NCBI RefSeq assembly: GCF_900199435.1
Contig: NZ_OAML01000003.1
Location: forward strand, 1,071,166 to 1,135,165
Length of the DNA stretch: 64,000 bases
From: Pygmaiobacter massiliensis
GTDB lineage: Bacteria > Bacillota > Clostridia > Oscillospirales > Ruminococcaceae
Reading direction: 5' to 3'
Part shown: positions 57,403 through 64,000 of the stretch, one piece after another
How positions within the stretch are numbered: position 1 is the stretch's first letter
How the letters are laid out: every line of letters begins with the position of its first letter
Made by a program: the position numbers and the translations under genes
Notes under the pieces: model-generated
What the model was told of the DNA's origin: nothing
The model's input: the letters and a program-made list of their open reading frames with translations, nothing else
Databases searched by the model: none

Positions 57403-58401
57403 ATGACGATAAGAGAGCGAACGGAAGAAATCGAGCGCATGACACTTTCGCCTTTTGCGGCGCTTTCGGAAGATAGCAGCGGCCGTGCTGTGCAGGAACA
57501 ACCCTGCCCGATGCGCCCCTGCTATCAGCGAGATCGCGACCGCATTATTCATTGCAAAAGTTTTCGGCGGCTAAAGCAGAAAACCCAGGTGTTTCTCTCT
57601 CCGGAAGGGGACCATTATCGCACCCGCTTGACCCATACGCTGGAGGTATCGCAGATTGCGCGCACCATTGCCCGCAGCTTGCGTCTGAACGAGGATTTGA
57701 CCGAAGCGATAGCGCTCGGCCACGACCTTGGGCATACCCCTTTTGGGCATGCAGGCGAGCGTGCGCTAAATGAGCTTTGCCCAGAGGGCTTTCGGCATTA
57801 TCTGCAAAGTGTGCGTGTGGCAGATAAACTGGAGAAATATCCGGATGGGCTCAACCTGACCTGGGAAGTGCTCAATGGCATTGCCTGCCACACCCGTGGG
57901 GCAGAGGCGGCAACGCGCGAGGGCCGCATTGTAAAATATGCTGACCATATTGCCTATATCAACCATGATATAGAGGATGCTATTACTGCTGGCGTGCTGC
58001 ACCCGGATGCTCTGCCAAAAGAAGCTGTGCGTGTGTTGGGTAAAACCAAAAGCCAGCGCATTACAACCCTCATCACCTCGCTTGTAGAGCACGGTGGAGA
58101 GGAAATATGTATGGCCCCAGAGATAGAGGCGCAGTACGAGGCCCTGCACGATTTTATGTATAGCACTGTTTACGTCGATAAAATTGCAAAAAAAGAAGAG
58201 CAGAAGGTCGAGCGGGTTATTGCTTCATTGTACGACCATTACCTGCAGCGCACCGAAGAAATGCCGATTCAATATCAGCATATTGCTGAGCAGGAGGGAC
58301 AGGATCGCGCTGTGACCGACTACATCTCGGGTATGAGCGATGAGTTTGCAATCCGCGCGTTTGAAACGCTGTTTGTCCCCAAAAGCTGGAGCGTATATTA
58401 A
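57403..58401 (+). CDS. dgt: deoxyguanosinetriphosphate triphosphohydrolase-like protein (HD domain)
   Basis: 332 residues. The HD metal site appears as THTLEVSQIAR (about 75-85) and GHDLGHTPFGHAGE (about 106-119), with a later Asp in YADHIAYINHDIEDA. The N-terminal motif RDRDRIIHCKSFRRLKQKTQ matches bacterial dNTPases. It cuts dGTP or other dNTPs to the nucleoside and triphosphate. AGGTGA precedes the ATG. It lies 57 bases before dnaG, an arrangement common in clostridia, so the three genes dgt-dnaG-rpoD are likely one operon. Confidence 0.93.
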   Translation: MTIRERTEEIERMTLSPFAALSEDSSGRAVQEQPCPMRPCYQRDRDRIIHCKSFRRLKQKTQVFLSPEGDHYRTRLTHTLEVSQIARTIARSLRLNEDLTEAIALGHDLGHTPFGHAGERALNELCPEGFRHYLQSVRVADKLEKYPDGLNLTWEVLNGIACHTRGAEAATREGRIVKYADHIAYINHDIEDAITAGVLHPDALPKEAVRVLGKTKSQRITTLITSLVEHGGEEICMAPEIEAQYEALHDFMYSTVYVDKIAKKEEQKVERVIASLYDHYLQRTEEMPIQYQHIAEQEGQDRAVTDYISGMSDEFAIRAFETLFVPKSWSVY

Positions 58402-58458
58402 CTACAGCTTTTTGCCCGCACCAAAACCCAAAAACCAAGCCGAGAGGAGGTGCTGCGG

Positions 58459-60210
58459 GTGATCTCTCAAGACTATTTGCTGGAACTACATCAGCGCAGT
58501 GATATTGTTGAACTTGTAAGCAGTTATGTTCAGCTGCGGCACCGCGGCCGAACCTATACCGGGCTTTGCCCTTTTCACAGCGAAAAGTCGCCATCCTTTG
58601 TGGTTTACCCTGAAAACCAAAGCTTTTACTGCTTTGGCTGCGGGGCAGGCGGGGATGCGATTACTTTTGTGAAGCAAATCAACAACGTCGACTACATAGA
58701 GGCAGTGAAACTTCTTGCAGCGCGTGCCGGGCTGCCTCTGCCCGATGAGCGAGACGATACCGGCAAGCTGAAAAGCAGGATTCTTGCAATGAACAAAGAG
58801 ACGGCGCGCTTTTATTACGAGTCGCTCAATACCGAAGCAGGGTTGGCGGCAAGGCGCTATCTGCGTGGCCGTGCGCTTTCTGATGCTACCATCAGACGCT
58901 TTGGTTTGGGATTTTCTCCGGATGGATATAGCGCAACGAGTGATTATCTGCGCCGTCGGGGATATACTGAGGAAGAAATGCTCGCGGGCGGCATTGTCAA
59001 ACGCAGCCAAAGAGGCGGCGTGTATGATTTCTTCCATGGACGGGTCATGTTTCCTATTTTTGACCTGCGCGGCAATGTGATTGCATTTGGCGGGCGGCGC
59101 ATGGGGGATGAGGGTGGCCCGAAATACCTCAACAGCGGCGACACCCCCGTGTTTAAGAAAAGCCGCAACATGTTTGCGATGAACATAGCCAAAAAGTCCA
59201 CTTCACGCAGATATATTCTATGTGAGGGCTATATGGATGCTATCGCGATGCATCAGGCTGGTTTTGATACTGCTGTTGCACCGCTGGGTACCGCGTTTAC
59301 GCCAGAACAGGCAAAGCTGCTTTCTACCTATGCGGACGAGCTGGTGCTGAGTTACGACAGCGACGAGGCAGGGCAAAAAGCGACAAAGCGTGCCATCAGC
59401 CTGCTGGCGAGCGAACCGATGAAAATTTCGGTGCTGAAAATTCCGGACGCAAAAGACCCGGACGAATTTATTCGCAAGTTTGGGGCCGAGCGCTTTCGTA
59501 TGCTGCTGGATGGTAGCGATAATGCGATAGAGTATGAGCTTTCTCGCGCACGGGATAAATATGATATTACGCGACCAGACGGCATAGTGGGCTATATAAA
59601 AGATGCTATCGAGGTGCTGGCGGGCCGCTGCACGCCTACCGAGCGGGATGTCTATGCCGGGCGCATTGCGGAGGAAACCAACGTTACCAAAGCAGCGCTG
59701 CTCAATCAGCTGGAAACACGGCTGAAGCAAAAATACCGCAAGGCAGAAAAAGACCGGCAAAAGGAACTGCTGAGCGAGGGACAAATTTCTCGCATCAAGG
59801 TGCCTTACAGCCAGGGTGGAGATAAAGCCAAAGGCGTAGCCAACGCTGAATATCAGCTTATGGCAGCCGCAATAAAAGACCCACAGCATTTGGTGCGTGT
59901 CTGCGAGCGCCTTTCGCCAGAGCGGTTTATCACACCGCAGATGGCAGAGGTGTTTCGCGTCCTCAAAGAAGTACACGAGGCAGGACTGCCCGCAGAGCTG
60001 GCAACCGTTTCACATCAGCTTTCGGACGAGGCGCGCACCGCGCTGACCCGCTCGCTGGCAGATAATTACGATATCCGATTTACCGATGCAGATCTTGATT
60101 TTTATTTTGAGCGCATCGAAGAAAGTGTGCCGAAATCGAGCAAGGCGGCAGAAATGTCTGCCCAGGAGCTTGCGGCATATATGCAACAATTAAAGGCAAA
60201 AAAACAATGA
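58459..60210 (+). CDS. dnaG: DNA primase DnaG
   Basis: 583-residue primase. The zinc-binding domain is CPFHSEKSPSF and FYCFGCGAGGD (about residues 37-65). The Toprim domain has EGYMDAIAMHQ (about 256) and the DSDEAG motif (about 300). The C-terminal helicase-binding part follows. The start is GTG at 58459, 8 bases after AGGAGG; the GTG at 58450 is inside that site. It is followed by rpoD after 19 bases, the classic macromolecular synthesis operon. Confidence 0.96.
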   Translation: MISQDYLLELHQRSDIVELVSSYVQLRHRGRTYTGLCPFHSEKSPSFVVYPENQSFYCFGCGAGGDAITFVKQINNVDYIEAVKLLAARAGLPLPDERDDTGKLKSRILAMNKETARFYYESLNTEAGLAARRYLRGRALSDATIRRFGLGFSPDGYSATSDYLRRRGYTEEEMLAGGIVKRSQRGGVYDFFHGRVMFPIFDLRGNVIAFGGRRMGDEGGPKYLNSGDTPVFKKSRNMFAMNIAKKSTSRRYILCEGYMDAIAMHQAGFDTAVAPLGTAFTPEQAKLLSTYADELVLSYDSDEAGQKATKRAISLLASEPMKISVLKIPDAKDPDEFIRKFGAERFRMLLDGSDNAIEYELSRARDKYDITRPDGIVGYIKDAIEVLAGRCTPTERDVYAGRIAEETNVTKAALLNQLETRLKQKYRKAEKDRQKELLSEGQISRIKVPYSQGGDKAKGVANAEYQLMAAAIKDPQHLVRVCERLSPERFITPQMAEVFRVLKEVHEAGLPAELATVSHQLSDEARTALTRSLADNYDIRFTDADLDFYFERIEESVPKSSKAAEMSAQELAAYMQQLKAKKQ

Positions 60211-60229
60211 CCGATAAAGGGGAATCATC

Positions 60230-61408
60230 ATGGCAGAAAAAAAGAATGTAATCAAAGATCTGATCGAAACCGGTAAGCGCAACGGTAAGGTCACCACAAA
60301 GGAGATCAGTGACGCGCTGGAGGAAATCGGCTTTGACGTAGTAGAGCAGGTAGACAAACTGTACGAAATGCTCGAATCGCACAACATCGAAATTGTGGAC
60401 GAGCCGGACCCCGAAGTTGAAGAGTTTAAATTGACCGAAGAAAACACCGATCAGTTTGAAGGTGCTCTTGCAGCAGAAGGCGTTTCTATCGATGACCCTG
60501 TTAAGGTGTACCTCAAAGAGATTGGTCGTGTGCCGCTGCTTTCTACGGAAGAAGAGATTGAACTGGCAGAACGTATTCTTGCCGGTGCAGCCGCAGATGA
60601 GATGCTCAAACGCGAAAAAGAAGACGAAAGCTTTGCTTTATCTGAAGAGGGTGAGCAGGCTGCGAAAAAAGCAGTTCGCCGCGGCGAGCTGGCCAAACAG
60701 CGCCTGGCAGAAGCAAACCTGCGACTTGTTGTTTCTATTGCAAAACGTTATGTCGGCCGTGGTATGCAGTTCCTTGATTTGATTCAGGAAGGCAACCTTG
60801 GTCTGATTAAAGCTGTAGAAAAATTTGACCACACCAAAGGCTTTAAATTTTCCACCTATGCCACATGGTGGATTCGTCAGGCAATTACCCGTGCCATTGC
60901 CGACCAGGCTCGTACCATTCGTATTCCGGTGCACATGGTCGAAACCATCAATAAGGTGAAAAAGGTATCCAGCCAGCTGCTGCACCGCAACGGCCATGAG
61001 CCCACTGCAGAAGAAATTGCAGAAGAGCTGGAGATGCCGGTAGATAAAGTGCGCGAGATTATGCGTGTTGCACAAGAACCCGTCAGCCTCGAAACCCCCA
61101 TCGGCGAAGAGGAAGACAGCCACCTTGGCGACTTTATCCCCGATGAGGATGCTCCGGTACCCGCAGAGGCAGCCAGCCACACGCTGCTGAAAGAGCAGCT
61201 GGGCGGCGTGCTGAAAACCCTTACTCCGCGTGAGGAGAAGGTGCTTCGCCTGCGTTTCGGTCTGGAAGACGGTCGTCCCCGCACCCTCGAAGAGGTAGGC
61301 AAAGAGTTCAACGTTACCCGTGAGCGTATTCGCCAGATTGAAGCAAAAGCACTGCGCAAACTCCGTCACCCGAGCCGCAGCAAAAAGCTTCGCGATTTCC
61401 TCGATTAG
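60230..61408 (+). CDS. rpoD: primary sigma factor RpoD (SigA)
   Basis: 392-residue housekeeping sigma factor. Region 1.1 is recognisable ([20 protein letters not shown]), region 1.2 is [17 protein letters not shown], region 2 has [20 protein letters not shown] and [14 protein letters not shown], region 3 follows, and region 4.2 ends [27 protein letters not shown] precedes the ATG. The consensus TTGACA/TATAAT promoters all over this window fit recognition by this factor. Confidence 0.97.
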   Translation: MAEKKNVIKDLIETGKRNGKVTTKEISDALEEIGFDVVEQVDKLYEMLESHNIEIVDEPDPEVEEFKLTEENTDQFEGALAAEGVSIDDPVKVYLKEIGRVPLLSTEEEIELAERILAGAAADEMLKREKEDESFALSEEGEQAAKKAVRRGELAKQRLAEANLRLVVSIAKRYVGRGMQFLDLIQEGNLGLIKAVEKFDHTKGFKFSTYATWWIRQAITRAIADQARTIRIPVHMVETINKVKKVSSQLLHRNGHEPTAEEIAEELEMPVDKVREIMRVAQEPVSLETPIGEEEDSHLGDFIPDEDAPVPAEAASHTLLKEQLGGVLKTLTPREEKVLRLRFGLEDGRPRTLEEVGKEFNVTRERIRQIEAKALRKLRHPSRSKKLRDFLD

Positions 61409-61841
61409 TAGACAGTCGCGCAGCATTTTAACGTGAAAAGCCGACGTGCCTCTTGTGTGCCGCCGGCTGGGCTCAAAGCAGCATGCTTTTTTGCTCGTAT
61501 TTTGAAAGCCTTTTGTAAAATGCAGCGGACCTATTTCCTGGGAATGTAAAATGCCTGTGCAAGTTGCGTAAGGTTTTGTGTGTTGCGGTTGTTTTCAGTT
61601 AGCAAACGGCAGCCCGGCACAATAGATTTGACAACACGTGTTTGCGCTGGCAGGGTTACTATTTTTGCGGCGGCTTTGGTTTAAGTTGCCTCGCTACATA
61701 TCCGTATTTACCGCATACGCGAAAAATTGCGCCGGCAAGGGTTGCTCAGACGACGCAAAGCATTTGTAAAGCAAGAAAGAAACCGCAAAAAGTCGAATAT
61801 TTAAAATCACCCGGGAGACACTTCTTCTGGGTGATTTTTTT
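61409..61841. other. intergenic region between rpoD and the CmpB-like gene
   Basis: 433 bases. Near the start is a weak hairpin AAAGC/GCTTT followed by TTTT (61475-61491) that may end rpoD. A TTGACA at 61628 has no good -10. The region ends with a strong terminator touching the next start codon. The short frame at 61642-61845 has no ribosome-binding site and runs through the terminator, so it is not called. Confidence 0.55.
61803..61841 (+). terminator. intrinsic terminator abutting the start codon of the CmpB-like gene
   Basis: Perfect arms AAAATCACCC (61803-61812) and GGGTGATTTT (61829-61838), with a T run to 61841. The next base begins the ATG of the following gene, so read-through or an alternative fold is needed to express that gene from upstream. 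Confidence 0.88.
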
Positions 61842-62228
61842 ATGAAGTTTAAAAACAGGCGCATCGGCATTTTTTTTTACGGGGCTTTTGGCTATGCTTC
61901 GCTGGAAGTTTTAACGCGTGGCTATACGCATTGGAGCATGATGATTGCAGGCGGTCTTTGCTTGTTGTTGCTATTTGAAGTAAGCCAGCGCATGGCAGAT
62001 TACAACGTTTTTCTGCAGGCAGCTGCCGGGGCACTGGGCATTACATTGGTTGAGTTTTGCTTTGGCGTAATCTTTAACCTTTGGCTGCAAATGAATGTTT
62101 GGAGCTATGCGGATGAGCCATTTAATCTGCTGGGACAGGTGTGCCTTTATTATACGGGTATCTGGTATCTGCTGGCGCTGCCGGTGATGCTTTATTTTAA
62201 ACCCATCAAATCGCGCCGCATCGCTTGA
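61842..62228 (+). CDS. CmpB-like integral membrane protein
   Basis: 128 residues with four hydrophobic segments (about 8-22, 30-46, 58-80, 98-115). The motif GALGITLVEFCFGVIFN and WSYADEPFNLLGQVCLYYTG match the putative ABC-transporter CmpB (PF06541-type) family, of unknown function. The ATG follows directly on the T run of a terminator and there is no Shine-Dalgarno, which is unusual; no upstream in-frame ATG, GTG or TTG is available. It is followed by an Rrf2 regulator with its own promoter. Confidence 0.7.
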   Translation: MKFKNRRIGIFFYGAFGYASLEVLTRGYTHWSMMIAGGLCLLLLFEVSQRMADYNVFLQAAAGALGITLVEFCFGVIFNLWLQMNVWSYADEPFNLLGQVCLYYTGIWYLLALPVMLYFKPIKSRRIA

Positions 62229-62253
62229 CAGTACCTGTTTCGTTTGCTATACT
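62225..62253 (+). promoter_or_regulatory. promoter of the Rrf2 regulator gene
   Basis: Consensus TTGACA at 62225-62230 and TATACT at 62248-62253, 17-base spacing. The -35 overlaps the stop codon of the previous gene. An inverted repeat CTATACT (62247-62253) and AGTATAG (62270-62276) includes the -10, consistent with autoregulation. Confidence 0.75.
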
Positions 62254-62301
62254 CAATGTATATTCGTTTAGTATAGTTTTATTGGAGAGAAGGTCGCCAC
62301 C

Positions 62302-62736
62302 ATGTATCTTACACAAGAAACAGATTATGCGGTGCGAATCGTTTATTGCCTTGCTGAGAGCGGGGGCCGCAAAGATGCCGGCAGCCTTGGCGCACAAATG
62401 AACGTAACACTGCGGTTTTCACTGAAAATTCTCGGTAAGTTAAGTGCTGCCGGTGTGGTGAAAAGCTTTAAAGGTACCCATGGCGGCTACGAGCTGGCCC
62501 GTGACCCGTCGCAGATTACCTTGAAAGATGTGGTAGATGCGGTAGAGGGTTCGCCATATGTAATCAGCCGCTGTATTTCGCAAGGCGGGGAATGTAATCG
62601 CGGAGCATCTGGGTGCTGTGCTTTTCAGCATGAATTTGCAAAGATTTCTGAGAGTATCAATCGTCAGCTTTCGGCGGTTACTTTCGCTGATTTGTTAAAA
62701 AAGGAAAAGCACGAAACTTCACAAACAGCAAAGTGA
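62302..62736 (+). CDS. Rrf2-family transcriptional regulator (IscR-like cysteines)
   Basis: 144-residue winged-helix regulator. The N-terminal part YLTQETDYAVRIVYCLAE and the HTH (about 28-60) followed by GTHGGYELAR are Rrf2 signatures. Cysteines in SRCISQGGECNRGASGCCAF (about 93-112) have the CxxxxxCx5-6C spacing that ligates a Fe-S cluster in IscR, RsrR or NsrR. It may therefore sense Fe-S status, iron, O2 or NO. GGAGAGAAGG precedes the ATG. The isc operon is 40 kb away; the downstream neighbour is amt. Confidence 0.93.
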   Translation: MYLTQETDYAVRIVYCLAESGGRKDAGSLGAQMNVTLRFSLKILGKLSAAGVVKSFKGTHGGYELARDPSQITLKDVVDAVEGSPYVISRCISQGGECNRGASGCCAFQHEFAKISESINRQLSAVTFADLLKKEKHETSQTAK

Positions 62737-62756
62737 ACAAAAAAAGAAAACTGTTA

Positions 62757-62784
62757 TTGACATATCGCGTAAACGTGATAGAAT
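62757..62784 (+). promoter_or_regulatory. promoter with embedded palindrome upstream of amt
   Basis: Consensus TTGACA at 62757-62762 and TAGAAT at 62779-62784, 16-base spacing. The spacer is filled by the inverted repeat TATCGCG TAAA CGTGATA (62763-62780), a likely operator. Confidence 0.65.
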
Positions 62785-62800
62785 GAATAGCATCGAAAGC

Positions 62801-62835
62801 AAAGGCGCTGCCGTAAAACGGCAGCGCCTTTTTTG
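62801..62835 (+). terminator. intrinsic terminator in the amt leader
   Basis: Perfect arms AAAGGCGCTGCCGT and ACGGCAGCGCCTTT around AAA, then TTT. It lies downstream of the amt promoter and upstream of the amt start, so it may attenuate amt or end a short RNA as well as the Rrf2 transcript. Confidence 0.92.
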
Positions 62836-62947
62836 CTTTTTCCGGCCGGTTTAGCTGTGGCAGCGCACCACAGCGCAAAACGTTGTATGTCTGTGCATGA
62901 GGTCTTAAAAAAACGCACGGGCTTGGTGAAACCGAGGAGGAGAGACG

Positions 62948-64000
62948 ATGTATTCAGCGATTGATACCGTATGGGTCTTGTTGGGCACTACTTTAGTGTT
63001 TTTTATGCAGGCTGGCTTTGCCATGGTGGAAACGGGTTTTACCCGGGCCAAAAATGCGGGCAATATTATCATGAAAAATTTGATGGATTTTGCCTGCGGA
63101 ACAGTAGTATATTGGGTGCTGGGTTTTGGCCTGATGTATGGAAGCACAGAGCTGCTACCCGGTTTACTGGGGAATTTAAGCGTAGCCTGGCAGGCGGATA
63201 CCAGATGGACAGATTTGATTTTTCAGACGGTTTTCTGCGCCACCGCTGCGACCATTGTTTCCGGTGCCATGGCTGAGCGCACGAATTTTAAAGCGTATCT
63301 GCTCTATTCCATTGCAATCAGTGCAGTGGTTTACCCGGTTTCGGGGCACTGGATTTGGGGCGGCGGATGGCTTTCCACGTTGGGAACGGCAGAAGGTCTT
63401 TTGCCAAGACTCGGCGCTTATGGCTTTCACGATTTCGCCGGTTCCACCGCAGTGCATATGGTGGGTGGACTTTCCGCTTTGATTGGGGCAAAAATACTGG
63501 GACCTCGCATCGGTAAGTATAATAAGGATGGCAGCCCCAATGCCATACCGGGGCATAGCTTGACCTTGGGTGCACTGGGTGTGTTTATTTTATGGTTTGG
63601 CTGGTTTGGCTTTAATCCTGCTTCCTCGCTTGGGGTGGAAGGGCTGGAAGCAAACGTAGGACGCATTTTTGTAACCACCAATATGGCTGCGGCAGTAGCA
63701 ACCTGCACTGTAATGGTGATCACCTGGGTGCGCTATGGCAAACCGGACGTATCCATGACGTTGAATGGTTCGCTCGCAGGGCTGGTTGCAATTACTGCGG
63801 GCTGCTCTACAGTAACGGTCACGGGCTCGGCGGTTATCGGCTTGCTTGCCGGTTGGATCGTGGTTTTTGGTATTGAATTTGTAGACCGGAAACTTAAAAT
63901 TGACGACCCGGTAGGTGCAGTTGGTGTACACTGCCTGTGCGGTGGTGCGGGTACGATATTGGTGGGGGTATTTGCTTACTTTGACCCGTATACCGACAGC
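62948..64000 (+). CDS. amt: ammonium transporter Amt (cut by window end)
   Basis: First 351 residues of an ammonium channel; no stop is reached before the window ends. About ten hydrophobic segments are seen. Family signatures include FMQAGFAMVETGFTRAKN (helix 1), SGAMAERTNFKAYL, the first pore His in DFAGSTAVHMVGG (about residue 169), GWFGFNPASS and the second pore His in DPVGAVGVHCLCGGAGT (about 330). GGAGGAG lies 6 bases before the ATG. Many Amt genes are followed by a PII gene (glnK), which could lie beyond the window. A promoter with an operator-like palindrome and a terminator stand in its leader. Confidence 0.94.
   Translation, partial: MYSAIDTVWVLLGTTLVFFMQAGFAMVETGFTRAKNAGNIIMKNLMDFACGTVVYWVLGFGLMYGSTELLPGLLGNLSVAWQADTRWTDLIFQTVFCATAATIVSGAMAERTNFKAYLLYSIAISAVVYPVSGHWIWGGGWLSTLGTAEGLLPRLGAYGFHDFAGSTAVHMVGGLSALIGAKILGPRIGKYNKDGSPNAIPGHSLTLGALGVFILWFGWFGFNPASSLGVEGLEANVGRIFVTTNMAAAVATCTVMVITWVRYGKPDVSMTLNGSLAGLVAITAGCSTVTVTGSAVIGLLAGWIVVFGIEFVDRKLKIDDPVGAVGVHCLCGGAGTILVGVFAYFDPYTDS

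Noticed and set aside
61642-61845. 67-residue frame before the CmpB-like gene
   Set aside because: No Shine-Dalgarno, no family resemblance, and it runs through a strong terminator.
1-64000. CRISPR arrays, insertion sequences, prophage or restriction/defence islands
   Set aside because: No regularly spaced repeats, transposase, integrase or phage structural genes were found; tRNA 3' ends show no attachment-site duplication.

Overview
The window looks like the chromosome of an obligately anaerobic Firmicute of class Clostridia, probably Oscillospiraceae/Ruminococcaceae. This is an inference from gene content and order. A flavodiiron protein and a trimeric NAD-linked [FeFe] hydrogenase point to strict anaerobiosis. 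The gene orders gdpP-rplI-dnaB, tilS-hpt-ftsH, yaaL(DUF2508)-bofA and dnaG-rpoD are Firmicute arrangements, and bofA marks a sporulating lineage. Shine-Dalgarno sites are strong, TTG and GTG starts are frequent, and base composition is moderate. I see no IS elements, prophage, CRISPR array or rRNA operon: this is core chromosome with a few accessory modules.

Bases 1-12,700 are the accessory-rich part. They hold a flavodiiron protein; a CitA/DcuS-type two-component system followed by a GltS-type Na+/glutamate carrier and a stand-alone TAXI solute-binding protein (together resembling a DctB/DctS/DctR-type uptake-and-sensing unit); an orphan GT-C-like membrane protein; an NSS-family Na+ symporter; and a BlaI/M56 repressor-protease pair whose sensor domain is not the usual penicillin-binding one. 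Bases 12,700-17,150 (minus strand) encode the hydrogenase operon hydC-hydB-hydA. Two paralogous membrane-anchored HTH regulators follow.

Bases 19,350-23,430 (minus strand) carry a tRNA Trp-Asp-Thr cluster, an iscS-iscU-mnmA operon for sulfur transfer to Fe-S clusters and tRNA, and rnhA. Bases 23,500-33,900 are a long plus-strand information-processing block: RNase J with a disordered N-terminal extension, gdpP, rplI, dnaB, tilS, hpt and ftsH. A divergent ParE/ParC-like topoisomerase pair follows, then a zinc-ribbon membrane protein, secG, rnr, DUF2508-bofA, RNase P RNA on the opposite strand, a TM2 protein, rluA, an LysM-G5-M23 envelope peptidase, murA, yycJ-rlmH and an uncharacterised papain-like protein.

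The last part holds a DEAD-box helicase and yifB on the minus strand, then a phosphohexomutase, rpmE, yigZ, dgt, dnaG-rpoD, a CmpB-like membrane protein, an Rrf2 regulator and an ammonium transporter cut by the window edge. Many units have sigma-70-type promoters (-35/-10 spacing 16-18) and intrinsic terminators, so transcription units can be drawn with fair confidence. No single dramatic new system is evident. The best candidates for something undescribed are the GltS-TAXI-CitA cluster, the BlaI/M56 pair with its unknown sensor domain, the Cys-His-Asn protein at 49,807, the divergent topoisomerase with Gln at the quinolone-contact position, and several leader or attenuator structures (rplI-dnaB gap, rnr leader, the terminator abutting the start at 61,842, and the amt leader).
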